From Sphingomonas sp. (GTDB lineage Bacteria > Pseudomonadota > Alphaproteobacteria > Sphingomonadales > Sphingomonadaceae): 64,000 nt of DNA. Each line of letters starts with the position of its first letter. Within the stretch, counting starts at the first letter, position 1. The position numbers and the translations under genes are program-made. The notes below the pieces were generated by a model. The model was not told the origin of the DNA, searched no databases, and saw only the letters and a program-made list of their open reading frames with translations. Below, piece after piece: positions 8,170 to 16,905 of the stretch. The stretch is from positions 1-64,000 of the forward strand of contig NZ_JANXNX010000013.1 in NCBI RefSeq assembly GCF_025353885.1. Reading direction: 5' to 3'.

Positions 8170-9029
8170 ACAGCGTCCCATTCCTCCGCAATCCGATCGC
8201 GCTGGCGATCGTCGCGCTGCTGATCTTGTTCCTGGCGTCGAACACCTTGGCGATTGTCCCTGAGACACGGCAGGGCGTCGTCCTGCGTTTCGGTGAGCCC
8301 GTGCGGATCATCAATGGCTATCGGCGGGGCGAACAGTTCGGGCAGACCGGTGCGGGTCTGATTGCCCATATCCCTTTTGCGGAACAGATCATCTGGATCG
8401 ACAAGCGGGTGCGCGATGTCGAGATGGAGCGTCAGCAGGTGCTGTCGACCGACCAGCTGCGCCTGAACATCGACGCGTTTGCGCGCTATCGGATCGTCGA
8501 CCCGTTGCGGATGTTCAAGACCGCGGGGAAGGAAGCCAATGTTTCCGAAGCATTGCAGCCGATCCTTGGTTCAGCGCTTCGTAACGAGCTCGGCAAGCGG
8601 CAGTTTGCGCTGCTGCTGAGCCCCGAACGCGGTGCGGTCATGAACAATATCCGGATCGGGCTGAATCGGATCGCGGGGCAATACGGTGCCGAGATCATCG
8701 ACGTCCGCATCAAAAAGGCCGACCTGCCCGAGGGGACGCCGCTCGATTCGGCCTATGAGCGGATGCGGACCGCGCGTTCGCAGGAAGCGCTGACGATCCG
8801 AGCCAAGGGCTTGCGCGACGCCCAGATTATCCGCGCCGATGCCGATGCGCAGGCTGCCGGTGTCTATGCGACGGCGTTCAACAAGGATTCGCAATTCTAC
8901 GACTTTTACCGGGCCATGCAGTCCTATCGTCACACCTTCGGCGCCGATGGCAGCAGTCCCGCCGGACAGTCGTCGGTCATCCTGAGTCCAAGCAACGACT
9001 ATCTCCGCCAGTTCCGGGGTGATAAATAA
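8166..9029 (+). CDS. hflC: HflC, FtsH-protease modulator
   Basis: This is the partner of HflK. It has a single N-terminal membrane anchor (IALAIVALLILFLASNTLAIV), then the SPFH domain starting VPETRQGVVLRFGEPVR and the late coiled coil around AYERMRTARSQEALTIRAKG. It begins inside the hflK stop (ATGA), which ensures balanced synthesis. Length (287 residues) is normal. The pair followed by an HtrA protease is a common alphaproteobacterial envelope-quality-control locus. Confidence 0.96.
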   Translation: MNSVPFLRNPIALAIVALLILFLASNTLAIVPETRQGVVLRFGEPVRIINGYRRGEQFGQTGAGLIAHIPFAEQIIWIDKRVRDVEMERQQVLSTDQLRLNIDAFARYRIVDPLRMFKTAGKEANVSEALQPILGSALRNELGKRQFALLLSPERGAVMNNIRIGLNRIAGQYGAEIIDVRIKKADLPEGTPLDSAYERMRTARSQEALTIRAKGLRDAQIIRADADAQAAGVYATAFNKDSQFYDFYRAMQSYRHTFGADGSSPAGQSSVILSPSNDYLRQFRGDK

Positions 9030-9115
9030 CGTCGTATCCCTCCCGCCCATTCAAATCCTGTTAAGCCGCGCGACAGCATTCAGCCCGCGCGACCAAGTCG
9101 GAAGGACCACCAGAA

Positions 9116-10651
9116 GTGCGTTACGCCTATGCCATCACCACCGGCCTGCTGATTGCAGGAACCGCCGCGACCATGACCCTGCAGTCGCCATCTGGCGCGC
9201 AGGTTGCGCAGAATGAACCCGGCACGATCCGCGCGGCACCGGCAGCCCCGGGTGCGCCAATGAGCTTTGCCGATTTGGCAGCGCGTTTGCAGCCTGCGGT
9301 CGTCAACATCTCCACGACGTCGAAGGTTGAGGTCCAGAACAACAATCCCTTCGCGGGCACGCCATTCGGCGACCTGTTCGGACAGGGCCAGGGCGGCGGC
9401 GGCGCGCCGGTCACGCGCGAGGCCACATCGCTCGGTTCGGGGTTCATCATTTCCGAAGACGGTTATATCGTCACCAACAACCATGTGATTTCGGGCGGCA
9501 AGCCCGGCAATGGCGCGGTTGGGCAGATCACCGTGACCATGCCCGATCGCAAGGAATACTCAGCCAAAGTCATCGGTCGAGACAGTTCCTCTGATCTCGC
9601 GGTTTTGAAGATCGAGGGACGCGGCCTGCCGTTCGTCAAGTTCGGTGATTCGTCCAAATCGCGTGTCGGTGACTGGGTTGTTGCCATCGGCAATCCCTAT
9701 GGCTTGGGCGGCAGCGTGACCGCGGGCATCGTCTCCGCGCTTCATCGCAACATCGGTTCGGGACCGTTCGACCGTTATATTCAGACTGACGCCGCCATCA
9801 ACCAGGGCAATTCGGGAGGACCGATGTTCGACCTGAACGGCAACGTCATCGGTATCAATTCGGCAATTTACTCACCGACGGGCGGGAATGTTGGCATCGG
9901 TTTTGCCATCCCCGCCGAACTTGCCCGGCCCATCGTCGAAACACTGAAGGGCGGGGCCAAGGTCAAGCGCGGCTATCTCGGTATCCAGCTGAACCCGATG
10001 GACCCCGGCATCTTTGATTCGCTGGGATTGCCGAAAAACCGGGGCGAATTGGTCGCCAAGGTCGAGCCGGGCCAGCCAGCAGCACGCGCAGGGATTCAGC
10101 AGGGTGACGTCATCGTCAAGGTCAATGGCCGCGATGTGACTCCCGACGAAACCCTGTCGTTTATCGTGTCGAACCTGCCCATCGGGTCACGCGTGCCGAT
10201 CGAACTGATCCGCGGCGGCAATCGGCTGGCAGTGACGGCGGTGCTGGCCGAACGTCCGACCGACGAACAACTGGCCACGATCGTTGGGGGTGATGGCGAT
10301 GAGGCTGGCTTGCCGCCGACGGACGAAAAGTCGACACAAGCGGCAACTCAGGAATCGCTCGGTCTCGCTGTCCAGGCGCTGACCCCGGTTATCGCCCGTC
10401 AGTTGAACCTGCCTGTGGGCACCAAGGGCGTCGTGATTGGCGCGGTCGATCCGTCGAGCGATGCCGGAGCGAAGGGTTTCCAGCGCGGCGACGTGATACT
10501 CTCGGTCAATCAACGTCCGGTCACGACACCCGTCGAGGTTGCCGCTGTCGTCAAGGCTGCCAAGGCCGCAGGTCGTGCCAACGTGTTGCTTTCGGTGCAG
10601 CGCGGGACGGGCCCCGCCCGATATATCGCGGTCAAGTTCAACACAAAATAA
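9116..10651 (+). CDS. degP: Periplasmic serine protease, DegP/HtrA (Do) family
   Basis: A periplasmic protease/chaperone for misfolded envelope proteins. It has a signal peptide (about residues 1-29), a trypsin-like domain with catalytic triad H123 (TNNHVIS), D160 (SSSDLAVLK) and S233 (NQGNSGGP), then two PDZ domains (about 265-365 and 405-505). Translation starts at a GTG (9116) with GGAAGGA upstream. It lies 86 nt after hflC, which supports a joint role in membrane protein quality control. A palindrome follows its stop. Confidence 0.95.
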   Translation: MRYAYAITTGLLIAGTAATMTLQSPSGAQVAQNEPGTIRAAPAAPGAPMSFADLAARLQPAVVNISTTSKVEVQNNNPFAGTPFGDLFGQGQGGGGAPVTREATSLGSGFIISEDGYIVTNNHVISGGKPGNGAVGQITVTMPDRKEYSAKVIGRDSSSDLAVLKIEGRGLPFVKFGDSSKSRVGDWVVAIGNPYGLGGSVTAGIVSALHRNIGSGPFDRYIQTDAAINQGNSGGPMFDLNGNVIGINSAIYSPTGGNVGIGFAIPAELARPIVETLKGGAKVKRGYLGIQLNPMDPGIFDSLGLPKNRGELVAKVEPGQPAARAGIQQGDVIVKVNGRDVTPDETLSFIVSNLPIGSRVPIELIRGGNRLAVTAVLAERPTDEQLATIVGGDGDEAGLPPTDEKSTQAATQESLGLAVQALTPVIARQLNLPVGTKGVVIGAVDPSSDAGAKGFQRGDVILSVNQRPVTTPVEVAAVVKAAKAAGRANVLLSVQRGTGPARYIAVKFNTK

Positions 10652-10665
10652 TCGTTTTCACGCGC

Positions 10666-10696
10666 ACTGCCCCCTCTCTTTCAGGGAGGGGGCAGT
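10666..10696. terminator. GC-rich perfect hairpin after degP (terminator or REP-like palindrome)
   Basis: An 11-bp perfect stem ACTGCCCCCTC / GAGGGGGCAGT encloses a 9-nt loop. It lies 15 nt after the degP stop. No T-run follows, so it resembles the CCCTC/GAGGG palindromes seen elsewhere in the window as much as an intrinsic terminator. Confidence 0.5.
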
Positions 10697-10737
10697 TGCG
10701 CTAGACATTCGCTCCAGAGATTTTCGAAGGGGTGACT

Positions 10738-12348
10738 ATGGCCGACGATGGCATTTTTATCGGCACAGGGGGTGGCCTGCGTCAGGTCCTGAACCTGAAG
10801 CGCGCGAACCGCCACGGCTTGATCGCGGGTGCAACCGGCACCGGCAAGACGGTGACATTGCAGGGCATCGTCGAGGGTTTTTCTAACGATGGCGTGCCCT
10901 GCTTCGTCGCGGACGTGAAAGGTGATCTGTCAGGCCTCGCCATGGCTGGATCTCCAACATCGAAGACCCATGAGATATTCGCCGCGCGAGCCGCCGAGAT
11001 CGGCGATACCGATTGGGCGTACAAAGATACGCCGACGCAATTCTGGGATCTGTTCGGCGAACAGGGTCACCCGATTCGCGCGACGATCTCTGAAATGGGC
11101 CCCGTGCTGCTGGCCCGCCTGATGGATCTGAACGAGGTGCAGGAGGGCGTCCTGACCATCGCCTTCCACGTGGCGGACAAGGAGGGGCTGTTGCTCCTCG
11201 ACCTCGACGATCTGCAGTCGATGCTGGTCCATTGTGCCGAACGCGCCGACGAGTTGACGACGACCTATGGCAATGTCTCAAAACAGAGTGTGGGGACAAT
11301 TCAGCGTTCGCTGCTCCAGCTCCGCAGCCAGGGGGCCGAGCATTTCTTCGGCGAACCCGCACTCGACATGATGGACTTCATCGCGCTGGACGAGAACGGA
11401 CGCGGGGTCGTCAACATTCTGGCCGCCGACAAGTTGATGGCGAGCCCGAAGCTGTATTCGACGTTCCTGCTGTGGCTGCTGAGCGAGTTGTTCGAGACGC
11501 TTCCTGAAATCGGCGATCCCGACAAGCCGAAGCTGTGCTTCTTTTTCGATGAGGCGCACCTGTTGTTCGACAGCGCGCCAAAGGCCCTGCTCGACAAGAT
11601 CGAGCAGGTCGTGCGGCTGATCCGGTCGAAGGGCGTTGGCGTCTATTTCATCACGCAGAACCCGATCGATATTCCCGAAACGGTCGCAGGCCAACTCGGC
11701 AACCGCGTCCAGCACGCGCTGCGCGCCTTTACGCCCCGTGATCAGGCGGCGGTCCGGTCGGCGGCGGAAACATTCCGGGCCAACCCCGGCGTCGATGTCG
11801 CGACGGTGATTACCGAATTAAAGGTCGGAGAGGCGCTAGTGTCGCTGTTGCAGGCCGATGGTGCGCCAACACCGGTTGAACGCACGTTGATCAAGCCGCC
11901 CGCCTCGCGCGTCGGGCCGATCTCGGCCCAAGAACGCAGCGTGATGATCTCGACCGACGCGATCGGCAGCAAGTACGACACGCTGATCGACCGTGATTCA
12001 GCCGAGGAAATCCTGTTGGCCAAATCGACGGCCGCATCCGCCGCCGCCGCTGAAACCAGGGCGCAAGGCGATGCTGCCAAAGCCGCCGCCGCGCAGGCGA
12101 AGATCGACGCCACGACCGCGAAACTCAACGCCCAGACGCAAGCGATCGCCAATCGTGAAGCCGCGCGCGTCCAAGCCGCGGCCGACCGCCAGGCGGCCAT
12201 CGCCGCACGGGAGGCCGCCAAGCCGACGATGCTGGACGGTATAATGAAATCAGCCGCACGATCGGTGGCGAGTTCGGTGGGGCGACAGATCGGCGGCAGG
12301 GTCGGCGGGCAATTGCTACGCGGAATCTTGGGCGGGCTGTTCCGCTAG
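10738..12348 (+). CDS. HerA-like ATPase of the DUF853/YjgR family
   Basis: A cytoplasmic FtsK/HerA-superfamily ATPase of 536 residues. Walker A is GATGTGKTVT near residue 34; Walker B is LCFFFDEAHLLF in the middle, followed by the sensor GVYFITQNPIDIPE and the arginine-finger region QHALRAFTPRDQ. The last 110 residues are an Ala-rich coiled coil (KAAAAQAKIDATTAKLN...) and a Gly/Arg tail. The role of this family is poorly known. No NurA nuclease gene is adjacent. The ATG at 10738 sits 6-7 nt after AGGGG; the GTG at 10732 is the alternative. Confidence 0.9.
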   Translation: MADDGIFIGTGGGLRQVLNLKRANRHGLIAGATGTGKTVTLQGIVEGFSNDGVPCFVADVKGDLSGLAMAGSPTSKTHEIFAARAAEIGDTDWAYKDTPTQFWDLFGEQGHPIRATISEMGPVLLARLMDLNEVQEGVLTIAFHVADKEGLLLLDLDDLQSMLVHCAERADELTTTYGNVSKQSVGTIQRSLLQLRSQGAEHFFGEPALDMMDFIALDENGRGVVNILAADKLMASPKLYSTFLLWLLSELFETLPEIGDPDKPKLCFFFDEAHLLFDSAPKALLDKIEQVVRLIRSKGVGVYFITQNPIDIPETVAGQLGNRVQHALRAFTPRDQAAVRSAAETFRANPGVDVATVITELKVGEALVSLLQADGAPTPVERTLIKPPASRVGPISAQERSVMISTDAIGSKYDTLIDRDSAEEILLAKSTAASAAAAETRAQGDAAKAAAAQAKIDATTAKLNAQTQAIANREAARVQAAADRQAAIAAREAAKPTMLDGIMKSAARSVASSVGRQIGGRVGGQLLRGILGGLFR

Positions 12349-12363
12349 GCAGCAACAATAGTT

Positions 12364-12762
12364 TCAGCCCGCAAAAAAATGCGCGACGATGTCCTTGGCA
12401 AGGCGCGCTGGCCGCAGCGTCTTGGCATCGACGCAGCACCAGCTCGACTTGACTTCGGCCAACACGACCTCGCCACGCTTGATGAGTGTTTTATAAAAGG
12501 CGCGCGCACCTTCGACCTTTTCGAGGATAACCGTCGCGATCACGTCATCGTTCAGAAAAGCCGGTTTGCGATAGGTAATTTCGTGCTTGAGGGCGACCCA
12601 CAAATGCTCGGCGACGGCCTGCGGGGGAGCAAGCTTTTGCCAGTGCGCCACGACCGCGTCCTGAACCCAACTGAGGTAGCGCGCGTTGTTGACGTGCCCC
12701 ATGAAATCGATGTCGGCCGGAATGATGCCGATGATATGATGATAGATACGCGCAGTGGACAT
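12364..12762 (-). CDS. Acyl-CoA thioesterase, 4HBT hot-dog family
   Basis: A 132-residue single hot-dog domain. The motif PADIDFMGHVNNARYLSW near residue 15 contains the conserved Asp and the HVNN that are typical of YbgC/4-hydroxybenzoyl-CoA-type thioesterases. The later strand pattern (HEITYRKPAFLNDDV, VLAEVKSSWCCVD) also fits. It probably hydrolyses an acyl-CoA in the cytoplasm; the substrate cannot be told. It is convergent with the HerA-like gene (15-nt gap) and lies downstream of queF on the same strand. Confidence 0.9.
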   Translation of the reverse strand: MSTARIYHHIIGIIPADIDFMGHVNNARYLSWVQDAVVAHWQKLAPPQAVAEHLWVALKHEITYRKPAFLNDDVIATVILEKVEGARAFYKTLIKRGEVVLAEVKSSWCCVDAKTLRPARLAKDIVAHFFAG

Positions 12763-12794
12763 GACGACTGCTTACACCAATGTTACTTAAATCT

Positions 12795-13241
12795 CTATCC
12801 GCGACCGCGATAGCCCGGAACATCCTGAGAAGGCAGCCAAAGTCCAACCGGTGGTTCGCCCGACTGCCAGAACACATCGATCGGGATCCCGCCGCGGGGA
12901 TACCAATAGCCCCCGATTCGTAGCCAGTGTGGGACCATCTCGGCGAACAGGCGCTCACCGATGCCGACGGTGCAGTCCTCGTGGAAAGCGGCGTGATTAC
13001 GAAAACTGCCGAGGAACAGCTTCAACGATTTTGATTCGACGATCGTTTCGTATGGGGCGTAGTCGATCACCAGATGGGCGAAATCGGGCTGGGCGGTTAC
13101 CGGACAGAGCGATGTGAACTCGGGCGCTGTGAAGCGCACGAGATACGGACGCCCCGGACGCGGATTAGGAACATAGTCGAGCGCGGCTTCGCCAGGAGAC
13201 CCCGGGAGTGCGCTGTTCTGGCCGAGATGCTGTAGTGTCAT
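12795..13241 (-). CDS. queF: NADPH-dependent 7-cyano-7-deazaguanine (preQ0) reductase
   Basis: QueF reduces preQ0 to preQ1 in queuosine tRNA modification. This is the short single-domain type of 148 residues. The catalytic Cys is in [14 protein letters not shown], followed by the QueF motif region [21 protein letters not shown]. The ATG at 13241 ([14 protein letters not shown]) is chosen because this is the family N-terminus; an open frame extends 24 codons further but looks unrelated. It is divergent from sseA. No other queuosine genes are in the window and I did not recognise a preQ1 riboswitch upstream. Confidence 0.95.
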   Translation of the reverse strand: MTLQHLGQNSALPGSPGEAALDYVPNPRPGRPYLVRFTAPEFTSLCPVTAQPDFAHLVIDYAPYETIVESKSLKLFLGSFRNHAAFHEDCTVGIGERLFAEMVPHWLRIGGYWYPRGGIPIDVFWQSGEPPVGLWLPSQDVPGYRGRG

Positions 13242-13340
13242 GTTAAGCCATTTAAGACGTCCAGGCCCCCATGACGACCCTCGACGGCACACAAGTCGAC
13301 GATTAGAGGACAATTCGGAACACTTTCATCGGAGACTGTA

Positions 13341-14177
13341 ATGGACGCGCTGGTATCAACCGAATGGCTTGCGACCGAACTGGGCGCATCGGACCTGCGC
13401 ATCGTCGATGCCAGCTGGCATCTCGACGAACGTGATCCTGCCGCAGAATATGAAGCGGGTCACATCCCGGGTGCCGTGTTCATGGACCTTGCCGCTGTCG
13501 CCGATACCAGCACCGAATTGCCGATGATGCTGCCCAAGGCGGAAAAGTTTGCCAGTCGCATGCAGTCTCTAGGATTAGGGGACGGCAGCCGGATCGTCAT
13601 TTATGACGACAGCGCGCTGCACACGTCGGCGCGCGCCTGGTGGATGCTGAACCTGTTCGGCGCGCACGATGTCGCGATCCTCGATGGTGGCTTGGCGAAG
13701 TGGAAGGCCGAAGGGCGCGATCTGGCGACAGGCAAGGAACAGCTCCGCCACCGCCATTTCACCGTCTGGAAGGACGAGGCCCACGTCCGCGACAAGTCCC
13801 AAATGGCGGCCTTGTCGGAGTCGAAGGCCGAGCAGATCGTCGATGCCCGATCGGCCGCCCGGTTCGAGGGGCGTGAGGCCGAACCGCGGCTGGGTGTCCA
13901 TCCGGGTCACATCCCGGGCAGCAGGAACCTGCCGATGGGGGAACTTTTCAACACCAACGGCACCTGGAAGGACGCGGGCGCGCTGAAGGCGGCATTCGAA
14001 GCGGCCGGCGTCGATCCCGCCGAGCCCATCGCCGCCACCTGTGGTTCGGGAATTACCGCGGCCACCGTCGCCTTTGCCGCGCACATCCTCGGCAACCGGT
14101 CGGTCGCGATCTATGACGGGTCGTGGAGCGAATGGGGTGCGGATGCCTCCACACAGAAGGCCATTGGAGCCGCATGA
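13341..14177 (+). CDS. sseA: 3-mercaptopyruvate sulfurtransferase (two-rhodanese protein)
   Basis: It transfers sulfur from 3-mercaptopyruvate to thiol acceptors or cyanide. It has two rhodanese domains: an inactive N-terminal one (IVDASWHLDERDP... RIVIYDDSALHTSAR) and a C-terminal one with the active-site loop CGSGITA (Cys234), where the GSG after Cys is typical of MST rather than thiosulfate sulfurtransferase. Upstream GGAGACTGTA ATG gives a fair ribosome site. Its stop overlaps the metC start in an ATGA, linking two cysteine/sulfur enzymes in one operon. Confidence 0.96.
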   Translation: MDALVSTEWLATELGASDLRIVDASWHLDERDPAAEYEAGHIPGAVFMDLAAVADTSTELPMMLPKAEKFASRMQSLGLGDGSRIVIYDDSALHTSARAWWMLNLFGAHDVAILDGGLAKWKAEGRDLATGKEQLRHRHFTVWKDEAHVRDKSQMAALSESKAEQIVDARSAARFEGREAEPRLGVHPGHIPGSRNLPMGELFNTNGTWKDAGALKAAFEAAGVDPAEPIAATCGSGITAATVAFAAHILGNRSVAIYDGSWSEWGADASTQKAIGAA

Positions 14178-15370
14178 AGCAAGACCCGGCGGACGACAGC
14201 GACCACCGGCGACCGGCGACCAAGCTGGTCCAGGGCGGACGTCGCAAGGATTGGACCGGCCTGGCAAGTGGCGGGGCAATCGTCAGTCCACCGGTTTGGC
14301 GCGCCTCGACGATCCTCTATGACGACACGGCGGCGCTAAAGGCCGGGTTGAAAACCAACGAGGACGGCAAGCTGTTCTACGGTCGCCGCGGCACACCGAC
14401 GCAATGGTCGCTGGCCGATGCGTTGACCGAACTCGAACCCGGCGCTGCCGGAACGATGCTGTTCCCTTCCGGCGCGGCGGCGGTCGCGGGCGCGCTGACC
14501 AGCGTGCTGAAAGCGGGCGATCATCTGCTGATGGTCGACACCGTCTATGATCCGACGCGCCGCCTGTGCGACGCCTATTTAACGCCGCGCGGGGTTACCA
14601 CGACGTATTACGACCCGCTGATCGGTGCCGGTATCGATTCGCTGGTGCAAGCGAACACGCGTGCCATCTTCATGGAAAGCCCAGGCAGCCTGACGTTCGA
14701 GGTGCAGGACGTGCCCGCCATCGTTGCGATGGCAAAAAGCCGGGGTCTGGTCACCCTTATCGACAACACCTGGGCGACACCGCTGTACCTGCCGGTCATC
14801 GCGATGGGCGTCGATTTGTCGATCATTGCCTGCACCAAATATATCGTGGGCCATTCGGATGCGATGATCGGATCGGTCACCAGCGCACCCGCGACATGGG
14901 GCGATCTTCGGCTGACGGCGCAGGTGCTGGGCCAGCATGTCGGCCCCGACGATGCCTGGCTGGCCATGCGCGGCATGCGGACGCTCGACGTCAGGCTGGC
15001 GCGCCATCGTGATTCGGCGCTCGAGATTGCCCATTGGCTATGCTCCCGACCGGAGGTGTCCTCGGTATTGCACCCCGCCATTCCGGAAAGCCCGGGCCAC
15101 GAGATATTCCTTCGTGATTTCCGTGGATCGAGTGGACTATTTTCATTCGCGTTGGCCCGGGGCAGCGCGGATCGCTTCGTCGATAGCCTGCACCATTTCG
15201 GAATTGGTTACAGCTGGGGCGGCTTTGAAAGCCTGGCACTTCCCGTTGACCCCTCCCGCTGCCGTAGCGTCAGTTCTTGGCAAGGCGGACCGTTGGTGCG
15301 GCTGCAAATCGGTCTGGAAGACGTGCGCGACCTCATCGAAGATCTTGGCCAAGCCTTGAGGACAATCTGA
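14174..15370 (+). CDS. metC: Cystathionine beta-lyase (Cys/Met metabolism PLP enzyme)
   Basis: A PLP enzyme of the aspartate aminotransferase fold that cleaves cystathionine to homocysteine. Key features are SGAAAVAGAL near the PLP phosphate site, TLIDNTWATP with the cofactor Asp, and the Schiff-base lysine in IACTKYIVGHSD (K222). The tail SLALPVDPSRCRSVSSW fits MetC of alphaproteobacteria. The ATG at 14174 overlaps the sseA stop; a frame upstream continues within sseA and is not used. Length is 398 residues. Confidence 0.93.
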   Translation: MKQDPADDSDHRRPATKLVQGGRRKDWTGLASGGAIVSPPVWRASTILYDDTAALKAGLKTNEDGKLFYGRRGTPTQWSLADALTELEPGAAGTMLFPSGAAAVAGALTSVLKAGDHLLMVDTVYDPTRRLCDAYLTPRGVTTTYYDPLIGAGIDSLVQANTRAIFMESPGSLTFEVQDVPAIVAMAKSRGLVTLIDNTWATPLYLPVIAMGVDLSIIACTKYIVGHSDAMIGSVTSAPATWGDLRLTAQVLGQHVGPDDAWLAMRGMRTLDVRLARHRDSALEIAHWLCSRPEVSSVLHPAIPESPGHEIFLRDFRGSSGLFSFALARGSADRFVDSLHHFGIGYSWGGFESLALPVDPSRCRSVSSWQGGPLVRLQIGLEDVRDLIEDLGQALRTI

Positions 15371-15557
15371 TTTCCCAGATTGTTGCGTTCGCGCAACACT
15401 ATGCCAGAAATATAAGGTTCTTCGTTCATTTCGTGTTGTGCGTTGCACCATATTTTGTCAGTTGGCTGGTGTCGAAGCAATCACGGCCCGCAGAGAGGCC
15501 CTGAGCTTTTACGCAGGTCGGAATGCGAAGCATATCCACTGAAAGGGATCATTTTTC

Positions 15558-16346
15558 ATGCGCACACTTATCGGCTGCACTGTCAGCCTGCTCGCTCTCG
15601 CCGTGGCATCGCCTGCACTGGCTCAGGACACCGCTCCACCAGAAGCAATCGTCATCAACGGTACTGCAACGGTCGTCACCGACTATCGATTCCGCGGCAT
15701 TTCACAGACGAACAAGAACTTTGCGGTTCAGGGTTCGCTGACTGCGACCCATGAATCGGGCTTCTATGTTTCAGCCTGGGGCAGCTCGATCGACGATTAT
15801 GTCGCCAACGGTTCGAACCAGGAAATCGACTTGATCGGTGGCTTTAAAAAGACCATTCAGGGAACGACTCTCGACGTTGGCGTTCTCTACTATTTCTACC
15901 CTGCTTCGCAGAAGGGTGGCGCGTCTTTCGCTGGAGAGAAGAAGTATAACTCCGATTTCGCCGAGCCTTATGTTTCGGTTGCCCACACATTCGGTCCCGT
16001 GACTGCAAAGGCAACCGCGAACTACGCTTTCAAGCAGAAGGCTCTCGGTCTGGTTGCCAACGCCAATGGCACGCAGCGCAGGGACGATAACCTGTACACC
16101 GCATTCGATCTGAGCGGCGGTATTGCACCAGGCGTAGGCCTGTCAGCACATATCGGTCACAACTGGACGAGCAGCGCGCTGTCGCTCGGCCTGAAAAAGT
16201 ATACGGACTGGGGTGCTGGCGTGAACTACACGTACAAGGCGATCACTTTCGGCGTCAGCTATGTTGGCACCGATATCCCGACCGCGCCGCTTGGCAAAGA
16301 TGTGGGCAAAGATGGCGTCGTCGGCTCGATTGGCGTAAGCTTCTAA
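15558..16346 (+). CDS. TorF-family putative outer-membrane porin
   Basis: A 262-residue outer-membrane beta-barrel protein. It has a clear signal peptide (cleavage after LAQ, about residue 23), followed by the family hallmark YRFRGISQTNKNFAVQGSLTATH and amphipathic strands ending in VVGSIGVSF with a terminal Phe, as barrel-assembly substrates have. TorF proteins are abundant in sphingomonads; the transported solute is unknown. The 187-nt upstream gap is A/T-rich and probably holds its promoter. Two hairpins follow the stop. Confidence 0.93.
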   Translation: MRTLIGCTVSLLALAVASPALAQDTAPPEAIVINGTATVVTDYRFRGISQTNKNFAVQGSLTATHESGFYVSAWGSSIDDYVANGSNQEIDLIGGFKKTIQGTTLDVGVLYYFYPASQKGGASFAGEKKYNSDFAEPYVSVAHTFGPVTAKATANYAFKQKALGLVANANGTQRRDDNLYTAFDLSGGIAPGVGLSAHIGHNWTSSALSLGLKKYTDWGAGVNYTYKAITFGVSYVGTDIPTAPLGKDVGKDGVVGSIGVSF

Positions 16347-16352
16347 TATATC

Positions 16353-16375
16353 ACGCCCTCCCACTGGGAGGGCGT
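16353..16375. terminator. Perfect 10-bp hairpin after the TorF porin
   Basis: ACGCCCTCCC / GGGAGGGCGT pair perfectly around a 3-nt loop, 6 nt after the porin stop. It is followed by CTTAAACG rather than a T-run. It probably acts with the next hairpin in termination. Confidence 0.6.
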
Positions 16376-16384
16376 CTTAAACGC

Positions 16385-16424
16385 AAAAAAGGGGCAGTCC
16401 GGTTTATCCGGAATGCCCCTTTTT
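16385..16424. terminator. Bidirectional intrinsic terminator between TorF porin and DUF3035 lipoprotein
   Basis: The outer stem AAAAGGGGCA / TGCCCCTTTT and inner stem TCCGG / CCGGA are joined with one mismatch pair. A T-run is present on the plus strand and an A-run supplies one for the minus strand. It separates two convergent genes, so it should stop transcription in both directions. Confidence 0.85.
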
Positions 16425-16473
16425 CATGCCTGGCGTCGAGTCCGAAGTCTTCACGACTTGGGGAACCGGCGAA

Positions 16474-16905
16474 TTACTGGTTCGGAGCAGTCGCTCGCGC
16501 GCCTTGGCCGTCGCCGACCGGGGCCGCAATGATATCGCGGGTTGTTGAACCCTTGTCGACGACCGTCGTGCCGGGATCGCCTGCTTCCGACCGGATGCCC
16601 GCCGCCGCACGCGCGCCGCCTGCTTGGTCGATCGCGCCGGTCTCGGCCGGGCTGCGCGGTGCCGGGCCACCGAACATCGCCTGCAAAGCCTGGGTGGACG
16701 CATCGACTTCCTGCGGACGCGCCGCGCCGGGCTTTGGCGTGGTCAGCGCGAAATCGGGTGGCACGACCAAAGGCTGCGCGCGCGATACGGCCATTTCATC
16801 GGGACGGGCGCGGTTGAAAACGCCGCCGCCCTTCGAACTGCCACAGCCCGCCAGAGTGGCTGCAACCGCCAGAACGGCTACGCTTGCTACGATTGTCTTA
16901 CGCAT
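16474..16905 (-). CDS. DUF3035-family lipoprotein
   Basis: A 143-residue predicted lipoprotein: signal sequence MRKTIVASVAVLAVAATLAGC with lipobox LAGC and lipidated Cys21. The mature part has the DUF3035 block RPDEMAVSRAQPLVVPPDFALTTPKPG, then a disordered Ala/Gly/Pro-rich tail. Function is unknown. Its start overlaps the end of lspA by 8 nt; thus a lipoprotein is encoded next to the peptidase that matures lipoproteins, as is common in alphaproteobacteria. Confidence 0.9.
   Translation of the reverse strand: MRKTIVASVAVLAVAATLAGCGSSKGGGVFNRARPDEMAVSRAQPLVVPPDFALTTPKPGAARPQEVDASTQALQAMFGGPAPRSPAETGAIDQAGGARAAAGIRSEAGDPGTTVVDKGSTTRDIIAAPVGDGQGARATAPNQ

Noticed and set aside
12770-13340. preQ1 riboswitch for queF
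   Set aside because: The 99-nt gap between queF and sseA shows no recognisable preQ1 aptamer; such elements are also uncommon in front of queF in this group.
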